A stretch of DNA of 64,000 bases from assembly GCA_027449685.1 (NCBI GenBank), contig DAIDLC010000004.1:62001-126000 (forward strand), read 5' to 3'. Below are positions 45,787 to 55,041 of the stretch, piece by piece. The translations under genes and the position numbers were made by a program. The DNA is from Ferrovaceae bacterium (GTDB lineage Bacteria; Pseudomonadota; Gammaproteobacteria; Burkholderiales; Ferrovaceae). The notes under the pieces were generated by a model. The model was not told where the DNA came from. It saw nothing but the letters and a program-made list of their open reading frames with translations, and did not search any database. Position 1 is the stretch's first letter. Each line of letters starts with the position of its first letter.

Positions 45787-47442
45787 TCACCAGTTTCTGA
45801 AGCGGGAGGGAGGGGTATACAAGCCGCCCGAGCAGCGCACCAGGTCCTTCACGGAGCGGGCGGCCAGCAGATCGCGAGTTGCCAGGCGCGGGTCGATACC
45901 CAGATCGTCCACACGACGAATCACACCGCGTGCCCGCAACTGATCCACCTGGGCCTGGTCGCGGGCCAGGCCCACCGGGGTGAATCCGGCCACACCGCGA
46001 ATGGCCTGTTCGCGTTCTTCGGGCGTACGACATAACAGCAAGTTGGCAATGCCTTCTTCGGTGACCACATGGGTGACATCGTCCCCATAAATCATGATGG
46101 GGGGCAACGCCATACCCAGACTTTCTTGCATTTTCCAGGCATCCAGTTGCTCCACAAACACAGGGGTCATATGTTCCCGAAAGGTTTCCACGCATTGCAC
46201 CACCAGTTTGCGCCCCCGGATGGCTTGGGGGCCTGCGGCTTCCCGGCCGGCCTTGAGCCAGGCTGGCGAGGCATGCCGGCGTCCGTGGGGGTCCGAACCC
46301 ATGTTGGGTGCGCCGCCAAAACCCGTAATGCGCCCCAGAGTGGCCGTGGAACTGTTACCGGCCAGATCGATTTGCAGGGTAGACCCGATGAAGAGGTCAC
46401 AGGCATACAGTCCGGCAGTCTGGCTGAAGGCCCGATTGGAGCGCATGCTGCCGTCCGCGCCGGTAAAGAACACATCGGAACGCGCGGCAATGTAGGCGTC
46501 CATGCCGACTTCCGAGCCAAAGCTATGCACGGATTGCACGAAACCGGATTCGATGGCAGGAATGAGCGTGGGGTGCGGGTTCAGGGCCCAGTGGGTGCAA
46601 ATTTTGCCCTTCAGCCCCAGGGCAGTGGCATAGGTGGGCAGCAACAGTTCGATGGCTGCGGTATCGAAACCGATGCCGTGGTTGAGGCGGGTGATGCCAT
46701 ATTCAGCATATATGCCCTTGATCGTCATCATGGCCATGAGGATCTGGATTTCCGTGATCTGCGCGGGGTCGCGGGTAAACAGTGGTTCGATGTGGTTGGG
46801 GCGGGGAGCAACCACCACGTAGTCTACCCAATCTCCGGGCACATCCACGCGGGGCAGGTGTTCCAGCCGTTCATTGACCTGAGCGATGACGATGCCGCTT
46901 TTGAATGCGGTGGCTTCCACGATGAGCGGGGTGTCTTCGGTATTGGGCCCGGTATACAGATTGCCGGCGGCATCGGCCGACTGGGCCGTGATGAGGCACA
47001 CGTCGGGGGTGAGATCGACGAAGTAGCGGCCAAAGAGTTCCAGGTACGTATGAATGGCGCCAATTTCGATGCGCCGGTCCTGTACCAGACGGGCCAGACG
47101 CCCACCCTGGGGGCCGGAAAACGAAAAATCCAGGCGGCTGGCAATGCCGCGTTCAAAGAGGTCTACATGGCTGGGCAGTGCCAGTACCGATTGCACCAGA
47201 TGCAGGTGATGCAGTTGTTGGGGATCGCATTCGGACAGGGCTTGGGCCAGAAAGTCCGCCTGTTTTTGGTTGTTGCCCTCCAGACAGACGCGATCACCCG
47301 GTGCGATGACGGTTTCCAGCAGGGTTTTGATGCGCTCGGCTGGTACATGGCGGCCAATGCCGGCCTGCGTGGCGCGCTGCAGACGTGCTTGGCGGCGCTG
47401 GCGGCGGGTGTCCCAGGTGGAGGAGGGGAGCGAAGTGGGCAT
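45787..47442 (-). CDS. mdcA: Malonate decarboxylase alpha subunit (acetyl-S-ACP:malonate ACP transferase)
   Basis: 551 residues from the ATG at 47442 (GGAG at 7 bases), the normal family length; the ORF extension overlaps mdcM. It exchanges acetyl for malonyl on MdcC, releasing acetate. Recognisable blocks are VCLEGNNQKQADFLAQAL near the start, SAQSADAAGNLYTGPNTEDTP, VTRINHG-like LNHGIGFDTAAIELLLPTYA, and FGGAPNMGSDPHGRRHASPAW. It is the first catalytic subunit gene, 23 bases after mdcM. Confidence 0.95.
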   Translation of the reverse strand: MPTSLPSSTWDTRRQRRQARLQRATQAGIGRHVPAERIKTLLETVIAPGDRVCLEGNNQKQADFLAQALSECDPQQLHHLHLVQSVLALPSHVDLFERGIASRLDFSFSGPQGGRLARLVQDRRIEIGAIHTYLELFGRYFVDLTPDVCLITAQSADAAGNLYTGPNTEDTPLIVEATAFKSGIVIAQVNERLEHLPRVDVPGDWVDYVVVAPRPNHIEPLFTRDPAQITEIQILMAMMTIKGIYAEYGITRLNHGIGFDTAAIELLLPTYATALGLKGKICTHWALNPHPTLIPAIESGFVQSVHSFGSEVGMDAYIAARSDVFFTGADGSMRSNRAFSQTAGLYACDLFIGSTLQIDLAGNSSTATLGRITGFGGAPNMGSDPHGRRHASPAWLKAGREAAGPQAIRGRKLVVQCVETFREHMTPVFVEQLDAWKMQESLGMALPPIMIYGDDVTHVVTEEGIANLLLCRTPEEREQAIRGVAGFTPVGLARDQAQVDQLRARGVIRRVDDLGIDPRLATRDLLAARSVKDLVRCSGGLYTPPSRFRNW

Positions 47443-47465
47443 GAGTTCTCCTGGACGGGGTGGGT

Positions 47466-48227
47466 TTAACCCACGAGGGCTTTGGTGGCCAGAAACAACA
47501 CCGAGGGCCCCATCAGGCAACCCAGTCCCGTGTGGAAGGTGGCAATCAAGGCGCCGTAGGGGACCAGGCGTCGATCCGTGGCAGCCAGACCTGCGGACAC
47601 ACCGCTGACCGTTCCTGCCAGGCCACCAAACACCATGGCTGAACGGGGATTGTTAAGCCCCATGAAGCCTGCCGCCAGGGGAGTAAACACCATCACGATG
47701 ATGGCCTTGATCAGCCCCGTGCCAATGGAGAGGGCCATGAGATCGGAACTGGCGCCAATGGCGGCGCCGGTTACTGGTCCCACGATATAGGTGACGGCTC
47801 CGGCGCCGATGGTGGTCATGGAAACGGCATCCCGGTAGCCCATGATCCAGGCCACGGAGGCCCCAATGATGAAGGGAATGATGGTTCCCAAAAACAGGGA
47901 GATCACCCCGATCAACCCGGCTTTTTTGGCCTCATCCACGTGCACTTCGAAGGCGGTGGCCACAATGGCAAAGTCCCGCATCATGGCCCCACCCATCAGG
48001 CCAATACCACCAAATAGCTTGATGTCCGCCAAGCCTTTGCTGCCACCGGTTTTGATGCCGCCCCAGTAAGCCAGCGCCAGGCCGATAGCAATGGCGATGG
48101 CCGAGCCGTGAATGCGCCCAAAAGTGAGCCAGCGCGACAGATACACCGAGATCCACATGATGATACCCACAAAGGCAAAGGCCGCTACCAGGGAGTTGGC
48201 ACGAAGGGCGTGTTCGATCATTTCCAT
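47466..48227 (-). CDS. mdcM: Malonate transporter, MadM subunit
   Basis: 253 residues with about eight transmembrane helices (LVAAFAFVGIIMWISVYLSRW, IAIAIGLALAYWGG, LIGVISLFLGTIIPFIIGASVAWIMG, TTIGAGAVTYIVGPVTGAAIGAS). It matches the larger subunit of the MadL/MadM-type malonate:Na+ symporter. It functions with the smaller subunit encoded 18 bases upstream to import malonate across the inner membrane. Confidence 0.9.
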   Translation of the reverse strand: MEMIEHALRANSLVAAFAFVGIIMWISVYLSRWLTFGRIHGSAIAIAIGLALAYWGGIKTGGSKGLADIKLFGGIGLMGGAMMRDFAIVATAFEVHVDEAKKAGLIGVISLFLGTIIPFIIGASVAWIMGYRDAVSMTTIGAGAVTYIVGPVTGAAIGASSDLMALSIGTGLIKAIIVMVFTPLAAGFMGLNNPRSAMVFGGLAGTVSGVSAGLAATDRRLVPYGALIATFHTGLGCLMGPSVLFLATKALVG

Positions 48228-48245
48228 GAGGTGTATTCCGGGGGA

Positions 48246-48644
48246 TTAAAGGGTATCGACGCTGGTACCAGACTTCCAGGCGTCATCCTGTTTGGGTCCG
48301 GTGCGATTGATGAGGGCGATGACACAGGCGCAGGCAATGACCGCGGTAATGGCCGAGATCACGGCCACCGGCCCGCCTTTCAGGGCCGCCACCACGTTTT
48401 GCTGAGCGGCCATGGCCACCACCACGGGAATATACAGGGCCGCCCAAAATCCAACCCCGTCTTCGGTACGGGCCGGCATCCACCCCCGCCGCTGCAACGC
48501 GGTGCGTGCGCTGATCAACAACAGCATGGCGATCCCGACGCCCCCTACATTGGCCTTGACACCAATGAGCTGTCCCAGGACATCGCCGATATACACACCC
48601 AGCAAGTGGCAAATGGCCAGAATGGCTGTTCCGTAAATGATCAT
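48246..48644 (-). CDS. mdcL: Malonate transporter, MadL subunit
   Basis: 132 residues with four hydrophobic segments (IIYGTAILAICHLLGVYIGDVLGQLIG, VGGVGIAMLLLISAR, FWAALYIPVVVAMAAQQNV, AVISAITAVIACACVIALI), as in MadL. It is the first gene of the nine-gene mdc operon, with GAGGAG 8 bases before the ATG. It pairs with MdcM. Confidence 0.9.
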   Translation of the reverse strand: MIIYGTAILAICHLLGVYIGDVLGQLIGVKANVGGVGIAMLLLISARTALQRRGWMPARTEDGVGFWAALYIPVVVAMAAQQNVVAALKGGPVAVISAITAVIACACVIALINRTGPKQDDAWKSGTSVDTL

Positions 48645-48927
48645 GGGTTATCTCCTCGGCATGGTTGTGGTTGTGATGGATCTGTCTATGGGTCACGATA
48701 CGGGCGCGGCGCCCGCAATGCAATCAATCTGGCCTATAATTCGTTAACTACAAGTTAATGAACAATGGCCCTGGTCCGTACCGGTTTGGACGCGGTCGCA
48801 GGGTACGGCCCTGCAGACTGGCAGAGGGCACGGCTACTGCACTGAGGGGTGAGAACGTATCACGGGCAACGCCCTCTGGATGGGTGACGCACGGTTACGG
48901 CACTCAGGGGAGACAAGGGGATGCAGG
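48645..48927. promoter_or_regulatory. Divergent mdcR-mdcL control region
   Basis: 283 bases between divergent starts. A perfect dyad TTAACT-ACA-AGTTAA (48744-48758) fits a LysR-type T-N11-A site and is a candidate MdcR operator. It lies between a possible minus-strand -35 (TTCATT) and -10 (TTATAG) spaced by 17 bases. Two imperfect copies of a 28-base sequence starting GCACGG (48828-48856 and 48889-48916) occupy the mdcR leader. Confidence 0.55.
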
Positions 48928-49845
48928 ATGATTCGTGAAGATTTCACGCTCAAAAAACTGGAAGTGTTTCTGGCCTTCATGCGGGTCAATCATCTGGCTC
49001 GTGTGGCCGAGGAAATCGGGCAAAGCACGGTGAGCGTGCACCGGGCCTTGCATTCCCTGGAGCAGGCCCTAGGATGCCCTCTGTTCAAGCATGAGGGGCG
49101 CAACCTGATCCCGCTGGATACGGCTTATACGCTGGCCAAACATGCCTCGCGTGTGATTGCGGAATGCGAAGAGGGCATCAAAAATGTGCGCGAACAGGCG
49201 GGCATAAAAGCTTCGCGGCTTAGAATCGGGTCGTTGTACTCGCTTACCTTGCACTGTATTCCGCGCCTCATCGTGGGGGTCAAACTGCGCAAGGTAGGGC
49301 TGGATGTGGATTTGACCCTGGGTTCCAATCAGGATTTGTTGCGCCAGCTCGAGGAAAGACGTCTGGATGCCATCGTGATCGGACTCGATGCGTCCACCAC
49401 ACTGCCGCGCCATCTGGTGGCCGTGCCCCTGTTCAGGGACGAAGTATACTTGGCGGTCCCAGCCGATTCGCCCTATGCGCATCACACCCTCATCGACTTG
49501 AAAGCGCTGCGGGAGGAGAATTTCGTGGCACTTGGCGAGGGTTTCATCACGTCCCGCAGTTTTCAGCAGGCCTTCGAGCAGGCCGGTTTCAAGCCCAAAA
49601 TTGGCATGCAGGTGAGCGACATCTTTTCGCTCATCAATCTGGTCAGTGGGGGGATGGGCTGTACCCTGCTTCCTGGGCGGGTGGCGGAGTTTACGCCCCG
49701 CATCCGCCTGATTCGACTCGAATCCCAATATGTGACGGCTCAGCATATTACCTTGCTGTTCGATAAAAGCCGCGAACAGGAGGCCACTATCCTGGCCCTT
49801 GCCGCCGAGTGTCGCATGTACGCACGGCGGGCTACGCCGGCATGA
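48928..49845 (+). CDS. mdcR: LysR-type regulator of malonate utilisation
   Basis: 305 residues from the ATG at 48928; the ORF-track start at 48880 reads the leader repeat. The N-terminal winged helix (FTLKKLEVFLAFMRVNHLARVAEEIGQSTVSVHRALHSLEQ) departs slightly from common LysR proteins, as in MdcR. The effector domain (LRIGSLYSLTLHCIPRLIVG, GSNQDLLRQLEERRLDAIVIG) should bind malonate. It is divergent from the mdc operon and likely activates it. Confidence 0.92.
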   Translation: MIREDFTLKKLEVFLAFMRVNHLARVAEEIGQSTVSVHRALHSLEQALGCPLFKHEGRNLIPLDTAYTLAKHASRVIAECEEGIKNVREQAGIKASRLRIGSLYSLTLHCIPRLIVGVKLRKVGLDVDLTLGSNQDLLRQLEERRLDAIVIGLDASTTLPRHLVAVPLFRDEVYLAVPADSPYAHHTLIDLKALREENFVALGEGFITSRSFQQAFEQAGFKPKIGMQVSDIFSLINLVSGGMGCTLLPGRVAEFTPRIRLIRLESQYVTAQHITLLFDKSREQEATILALAAECRMYARRATPA

Positions 49846-49932
49846 AGGCAGTGTTCGGTGCGGGCACGCGGTGCACCGCGCCCTGCGCAGCGGCATGATA
49901 CAGTGAATACCCTGCGCTCGAGGAGGCTTGCG

Positions 49933-50913
49933 ATGACCAACATTTCAGACGACACTTTTCCGCGCCTGCTGGGGGATATTGGTGGGACTCACGCGCGTTT
50001 TGCTCTGCAGTGGCGCTTTCAGGGCCCGCTCACCGAGCCGGTGAGCTTGGAGAGCAAGGATTTTCCGGGACCCCTTGAAGCCATCCGGCATTATCTGCGC
50101 AACCAACACGCGCCGACTCCGCGCTGGGCGGCACTGGGCCTGGCAACACCCATCACGGGCGACGCAGTGGCCTTGACCAATCATCCCTGGCGATTTTCTG
50201 CCCGTGCCTTGCAGCAGGATCTGGGGTTGACGCGCCTTGAACTGCTCAATGATTTTACGGCGCTGGCCCTGGCCTTGCCCCTTCTGGGTCCGCAGGACTG
50301 CACCCCCATCGGTGCGGGTTGTGCGGTGGTCGGTAAAGCTCTGGCGTTGCTGGGCCCGGGCACGGGTCTGGGGGTTTCGGGATTATTACCCGCTGCCACG
50401 GGTTATGTGGCCATCGAAGGGGAGGGGGGGCATGTAACGCTGGCTGCGGCCAGCGCGCGGGAAGCAGAGATTCTGGCGCGTGCCTGGACACACTGGTCCC
50501 ACGTTTCTGCCGAGCGTCTGCTCTCCGGGCCCGGTCTTGAGTTACTCTATGGTCTGTTGAGTGAAGACTCCGGTATGCGCCACGGATGGTTGAGCGCGGC
50601 CGAAATTGCTCATCGGGGGTGCCAGGGGCAGGATGCCCTGTGCCGCGAAACCCTGGATGTTTTCTGTGCCTTCCTGGGCACCGTGGCAGCCGACTTGGCC
50701 CTGACGTTGGGAGCGCGGGGTGGAGTTTATCTGGGTGGTGGAATTTTGCCCCAATGGGGTGATTATTTTCTGCGCTCTCCCTTTCGGGCCCGCTTTGAAA
50801 GCAAAGGGCGCTACGGCCCCTACCTGGCATCCATTCCCACCTGGCTCATTCAAGCGCCTTGGCCCGGACTTCTGGGTGCCGCCCAGGCCTTGAACGAACC
50901 CTTTGCCGCTTAA
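49933..50913 (+). CDS. glk: Glucokinase
   Basis: 326 residues from the ATG at 49933 (AGGAGG at 7 bases), E. coli Glk family (321). Phosphate-binding LLGDIGGTHARFAL, substrate-contacting NHPWRFSARAL and LNDFTALALALPLL with the catalytic Asp, the adenosine segment LLGPGTGLGVSGLLP, and EGEGGHVTLAAAS are visible. It phosphorylates glucose with ATP in the cytoplasm. It follows mdcR after 87 bases and precedes the Sel1 gene by 16. Confidence 0.94.
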   Translation: MTNISDDTFPRLLGDIGGTHARFALQWRFQGPLTEPVSLESKDFPGPLEAIRHYLRNQHAPTPRWAALGLATPITGDAVALTNHPWRFSARALQQDLGLTRLELLNDFTALALALPLLGPQDCTPIGAGCAVVGKALALLGPGTGLGVSGLLPAATGYVAIEGEGGHVTLAAASAREAEILARAWTHWSHVSAERLLSGPGLELLYGLLSEDSGMRHGWLSAAEIAHRGCQGQDALCRETLDVFCAFLGTVAADLALTLGARGGVYLGGGILPQWGDYFLRSPFRARFESKGRYGPYLASIPTWLIQAPWPGLLGAAQALNEPFAA

Positions 50914-50929
50914 TAACGAGGAACCACCC

Positions 50930-51757
50930 ATGTCCAACCGCTTTGCACGCCTGCTACTCCTGCTGCTGTTTTACTGTGCAGCGGCTTTTTCGGACGATCC
51001 TGTCCAATGGAGCAAGGAGGAAATCCTGCATAACCCCACCATTGGAAATTACAAGGGTTATGCCGAATTCAAGATGGCTCATTATGCTGCGGCCCGTTTC
51101 ATCTGGGAGACACTGGCCGGCGTGGGAAACCCCGAAGCCTTGTTCAATCTGGGTATTTTGGCCGAAGATGGTTTGGGTCAGCCCAAGGACCTGCAAAAAG
51201 CCGAAGCCTTGTACATCGCCTCGGCTGATGCGGGAGGGTTCAAGGCCCAATATCGTTTGGGGGTACTCTACAGTACGCCTTCTGCCCTTCCTGAAAATTT
51301 GGAACGGGCCCGGCATTACCTGGGGTTGGCGGCTCAGGGTGGCGATGCCGATGCCGTGGCCAGACTGGCGGCCCTGGGCCAACCCGGGCATCCGCTCAGT
51401 GATTTCGACCGGGCCGAAAACCTGGCCAGCGGTGGCCAGTACACACAGGCCGCAGCACTCTACAAGACCCTCGCCCAGGCTGGAAATATGCGGGCCAGAA
51501 CTCGCCTGGCCTGGCTGTACGAGGCCGGTCAAGGCGTGGAGCGCAACCTGGATGAGGCGGCCACCCTGTTTATGGACTCGGCGCGTCAGGGCGATGCCGA
51601 GGCCCAGTATGCCCTGGCCGTGATGTATAAAACTGGCAAAGGCCAGGTGCAGGACGATGCGGCCAGCCGCTATTGGTTGCAGCGCTCGGCGGCCCAAAAA
51701 TATCCGGCCGCAGTGGCGGCGCTGGCCGCGCAGGATCAGCCTGATCCCGTGGAATGA
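50930..51757 (+). CDS. Sel1-repeat periplasmic protein
   Basis: 275 residues from the ATG at 50930 (GAGGA at 9 bases). A signal peptide (FARLLLLLLFYCAAAFS) is followed by at least five Sel1-like helical repeats, e.g. GNPEALFNLGILAEDGLGQPKDLQKAEALYIASADAG and GDAEAQYALAVMYKTGKGQVQDDAASRYWLQRSA. Such solenoids act as protein-protein scaffolds in the envelope; the partner is unknown. It is co-directional with glk and the dehydrogenase downstream. Confidence 0.85.
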   Translation: MSNRFARLLLLLLFYCAAAFSDDPVQWSKEEILHNPTIGNYKGYAEFKMAHYAAARFIWETLAGVGNPEALFNLGILAEDGLGQPKDLQKAEALYIASADAGGFKAQYRLGVLYSTPSALPENLERARHYLGLAAQGGDADAVARLAALGQPGHPLSDFDRAENLASGGQYTQAAALYKTLAQAGNMRARTRLAWLYEAGQGVERNLDEAATLFMDSARQGDAEAQYALAVMYKTGKGQVQDDAASRYWLQRSAAQKYPAAVAALAAQDQPDPVE

Positions 51758-51782
51758 CCCCTGGGTTGCGGCGGATTTTTTG

Positions 51783-51802
51783 CTGAACTGAACTGAACTG
51801 AA
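51783..51802. repeat. Four tandem CTGAA repeats upstream of gabD
   Basis: CTGAA x4, followed by a partial C, lies 15 bases before the ATGAGGA stretch containing the ribosome-binding site of the downstream dehydrogenase. A pentanucleotide repeat in a leader could vary in number by slippage and alter promoter or leader spacing. Confidence 0.85.
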
Positions 51803-51817
51803 CAGAATGAGGACATC

Positions 51818-53272
51818 ATGCAGGTACTGAAGGACGAAGGGTTGTTGCGTCAAGCGTGTTTGGTGGGTGGTGAGTGGATTGGGGCCGATGAGGGAGCGAC
51901 CTTTCCCATTCACGATCCCGCCACTGGCCTGCATCTGGCCAGCGTGCCCTTGTGCGGGGTACGGGAAACCGAGAGGGCCATTACCCAGGCGCAGAGGGCC
52001 TTTTCTTCCTGGAAGCGCACCACGGCGGCACAGCGTGCAAAGATTTTGCGCGCCTGGTTTGAGCTGATGCTGCAACACCAGGAGGACCTGGCGCGTTTGA
52101 TGACCGCCGAGCAGGGAAAACCCTTGTCCGAAGCGCGCGGCGAAATCGGGTATGCGGCCTCGTTTCTGGAATGGTTTGCCGAGGAGGCCAAGCGGGCTTA
52201 TGGCGAGATCATTCCCACCACGCACCAGGATCGTCAATTATTGGTTACCCGAGAACCCGTGGGGGTATGTGCGGCCATCACGCCCTGGAATTTCCCGGCT
52301 GCCATGATTACGCGCAAGGTGGCGCCGGCCCTGGCTGCGGGCTGCACCGTGGTGCTCAAACCGGCCGAGCAGACGCCCTTGTCGGCCCTGGCGCTGGCAG
52401 AACTGGCGCAGCGCGCCGGAGTGCCTGCAGGGGTGTTCAATGTGGTGACGGGTGACGCACCCACCATTGGAGCGGTTCTGACCCAAAGTCCCGTGGTGCG
52501 TAAACTCAGTTTTACCGGCTCCACCGAAGTCGGCCAGTTGCTCATGCGCCAATGTGCGGGAACCCTCAAACGGCTGTCTTTGGAGCTGGGTGGGAATGCG
52601 CCCTTCATCGTGTTTGATGACGCCGATCTGGAGGCGGCGGTGGCTGGTGCCGTGGCCTCGAAATATCGTAATGCGGGACAAACCTGCGTGTGCAGCAATC
52701 GCTTGTTGGTGCAGGCGGGTATTTACGAGCGGTTTGCCGCAGCGCTGGCACAGGCGGTGGGGGCCTTGAAGGTGGGGAACGGGGTGGACGAGGGGGTTGC
52801 CCAAGGGCCCTTGATCGATGAGGCGGCTGTGACCAAAGTGGAGCGGATGATCGAGGACGCTTGCCAAAAAGGGGCACGGGTGGTCTTGGGAGGCCGGCGT
52901 CACTCCTTGGGCGGTACCTGGTTTGAACCCACCATACTGGCTGATGTGACGCCGCAGATGCGCCTGGCGCGCGAAGAAATTTTCGGCCCCGTGTCGCCCC
53001 TGTTTCGTTTCGACACCGAAGAACAAGCCCTGCGCATGGCCAATGATACCGAGTATGGGTTGGCAGCCTATTTCTACACCCGGGATCATGGCCGGGTTTG
53101 GCGCGTGTCGGGCGCACTGGAATACGGCATGATTGGCGTGAACACGGGCCTGATTTCCAATGAAGTGGCCCCTTTTGGAGGTGTCAAATTTTCCGGGATG
53201 GGACGGGAGGGCTCCCGTCACGGGTTGGAAGAGTATCTGGAACTCAAATATTTGGCCCTGGCAGGTTTGTAA
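51818..53272 (+). CDS. gabD: NAD(P)+-dependent succinate-semialdehyde dehydrogenase
   Basis: 484 residues, the GabD length. Catalytic Cys in NAGQTCVCSNRLLVQ, general base in SLELGGNAPFIVFDDAD, cofactor-binding ITPWNFPAAMITRKVAPALAAGC and FTGSTEVGQLL. SSADH markers include the second Cys two residues after the nucleophile and FGGVKFSGMGREGSRHGLEEYLELKY. It oxidises succinic semialdehyde to succinate. It is preceded by the CTGAA repeat and followed 3 bases later by the TIGR01777 gene. Confidence 0.93.
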   Translation: MQVLKDEGLLRQACLVGGEWIGADEGATFPIHDPATGLHLASVPLCGVRETERAITQAQRAFSSWKRTTAAQRAKILRAWFELMLQHQEDLARLMTAEQGKPLSEARGEIGYAASFLEWFAEEAKRAYGEIIPTTHQDRQLLVTREPVGVCAAITPWNFPAAMITRKVAPALAAGCTVVLKPAEQTPLSALALAELAQRAGVPAGVFNVVTGDAPTIGAVLTQSPVVRKLSFTGSTEVGQLLMRQCAGTLKRLSLELGGNAPFIVFDDADLEAAVAGAVASKYRNAGQTCVCSNRLLVQAGIYERFAAALAQAVGALKVGNGVDEGVAQGPLIDEAAVTKVERMIEDACQKGARVVLGGRRHSLGGTWFEPTILADVTPQMRLAREEIFGPVSPLFRFDTEEQALRMANDTEYGLAAYFYTRDHGRVWRVSGALEYGMIGVNTGLISNEVAPFGGVKFSGMGREGSRHGLEEYLELKYLALAGL

Positions 53273-53275
53273 CCC

Positions 53276-54175
53276 ATGAAATTGTTACTCACGGGAGGGA
53301 CAGGACTCATTGGCAGGGTGCTGTGTCGCGCCCTTTGCGCCCAGGGTCATCAGGTTACCGTATTGACCCGCAATCAGCATCGGGCGCAAGCCATCCTGGG
53401 CCCGAACATCTCCTTGATGACCTCGCTGGAACAATGGACCGAAGAACAGGAATATGCTGCCGTCATCAATCTGGCCGGTGAGCCCATCTTTGATCATGCC
53501 TGGAGTGAACGACAAAAGCGTGTGCTCCTGGCCAGTCGGGTGGATTTGACGCGGCAACTGGTGCAGCAAATGGCCCTGCGCTCTGTCAAACCGCGGTATT
53601 TTTTGAGTGGCTCCGCGGTGGGTTACTATCCGGACGGGAGTATGCCTGTAGATGAATCCCAGGCGCCTGGCACCGGGTTTGCCGCCCGGCTTTGCGTGTC
53701 CTGGGAGCAAGCGGCACTCCAGGCGCAGTCCTTGGCGGTTCCCGTGACCCTGCTGCGGACTGGTTTAGTCCTCAGTGCCCGTGGGGGGCTCTTGCAGCGC
53801 ATGGTGTTGCCGGCCCGGTTGGGGTTGGGCGCGGTGGTAGGTGGCGGACAACAATGGATGAGCTGGATTCATCTGGAGGATTATATTCAGGCGCTGCTCT
53901 GGATGCTGGAGCGCGCCCCTGTGGCGGGCCCTTATAATATGACTGCACCGGTTCCGGTGACCAATCGGGAGTTTATGGATCGGTTGTGTGCGCAACTGCA
54001 TCGCACCTGCCGCTTTGCCATTCCCGCCGGGTTGTTGCGTCTGGGTTTGGGCGAGCGTGCGGCCTTGTTGACCGAGGGGCAGCGCGTGGTTCCCCAGCGC
54101 TTGCTGGCAGAAGGGTTTGCTTTTTGCCATGACACCCTGCAAGCGGCGCTGCAGGATCTGCTTGCGCACCAATGA
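53276..54175 (+). CDS. TIGR01777 (YfcH-type) NAD(P)-binding epimerase-like protein
   Basis: 299 residues. N-terminal Rossmann glycine loop KLLLTGGTGLIGRVLCRAL, then AAVINLAGEPIFDHAWSERQKRVLLASRV, which is diagnostic of this family, FLSGSAVGYYPDG, and a C-terminal DUF1731-like LLAEGFAFCHDTLQAALQDLL. Substrates of the family are not known. It starts 3 bases after gabD and is likely co-transcribed. Confidence 0.9.
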   Translation: MKLLLTGGTGLIGRVLCRALCAQGHQVTVLTRNQHRAQAILGPNISLMTSLEQWTEEQEYAAVINLAGEPIFDHAWSERQKRVLLASRVDLTRQLVQQMALRSVKPRYFLSGSAVGYYPDGSMPVDESQAPGTGFAARLCVSWEQAALQAQSLAVPVTLLRTGLVLSARGGLLQRMVLPARLGLGAVVGGGQQWMSWIHLEDYIQALLWMLERAPVAGPYNMTAPVPVTNREFMDRLCAQLHRTCRFAIPAGLLRLGLGERAALLTEGQRVVPQRLLAEGFAFCHDTLQAALQDLLAHQ

Positions 54176-54200
54176 CATCTTTGACAACATGGGGTAATTC

Positions 54201-54971
54201 ATGAAACACAAGGTGGGGTGGGGCCGGAGTCTGGTTCTGTTGGTATGGCTGTGGGGTGTGCAGGGATTGGCGCATTCCCAGGACTTACTGGTTTCTGCCG
54301 CGGCCAGCCTGGCGGACGCCCTCAACGCCATCAAGCCACGTTTTGAGGCTGCCCATGCAGGGACGACGGTACATTTCAACTTTGGGGCTTCGGGCGCACT
54401 CTCCCGGCAAATCGAAGCAGGCGCACCGGTGGATCTTTTTGTCAGTGCCGCCCGTGGGCAAATGGACCGGTTGCAACAACGGCAATTGATTGTGCCAGGA
54501 ACGCGCGTGGATCTGCTCTCCAACGAACTGGTGCTGATTGCTCCGCTCAACGCCCCGTCGGCTCTGGCCGGTTTTTCGGATCTGCCGCGCACATCCCGCA
54601 TCGCCCTGGGGGATCCGGGCTTCGTTCCCGCAGGAGAGTATGCACAACAAACCCTGACGGCACTGCAATTGTGGACAGAATTGCAGCCCAAGTTCATTTA
54701 CGGTCAGGACGTGCGCCAGGTTCTGGAATACGTGGCACGCGGCGAAGTAGACGCCGGCCTGGTATTTGCAACGGATGCGGCCTTGCTCCCCCAACAGGTA
54801 AAAATCCTGGCCAGGGCCCCGCAAGGTTCGCACGTGCCCATCGTGTACCCCGCCGCACAGATTGCGGGTGCAGCACATCCCGAACTGGCTGCTGCGTTTT
54901 TACACATGCTGGGCCAACCCGACAGTTGCCACATCTTTCAGCACTATGGTTTTGTCTGTTTAGCCCCATGA
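54201..54971 (+). CDS. modA: Molybdate ABC transporter substrate-binding protein
   Basis: 256 residues: signal peptide (SLVLLVWLWGVQGLAHS), then LLVSAAASLADALNAI and FNFGASGALSRQIEAGAPVDLFVSAA, the oxyanion-binding Ser residues of ModA, and DAGLVFATDAA late in the protein. It binds molybdate or tungstate in the periplasm and delivers it to ModBC. It is the first gene of modABC, 70 bases before modB. Confidence 0.92.
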   Translation: MKHKVGWGRSLVLLVWLWGVQGLAHSQDLLVSAAASLADALNAIKPRFEAAHAGTTVHFNFGASGALSRQIEAGAPVDLFVSAARGQMDRLQQRQLIVPGTRVDLLSNELVLIAPLNAPSALAGFSDLPRTSRIALGDPGFVPAGEYAQQTLTALQLWTELQPKFIYGQDVRQVLEYVARGEVDAGLVFATDAALLPQQVKILARAPQGSHVPIVYPAAQIAGAAHPELAAAFLHMLGQPDSCHIFQHYGFVCLAP

Positions 54972-55041
54972 CTATTGCCGGAGGTCGCCTTGAACCACTT
55001 GATCCTGGTTGTAGCGGTTTTCCTGAGCGGGTGATTGCCTC

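Noticed and set aside
46069-47469. 466-aa plus-strand ORF
   Set aside because: It is antisense to mdcA, which has full family identity; the composition of the ORF is that of a shadow frame in GC-rich DNA and no motif is recognisable.
50954-52237. 427-aa minus-strand ORF
   Set aside because: It runs antisense through the Sel1 gene and gabD, both well supported; no motif or ribosome-binding site favours it.
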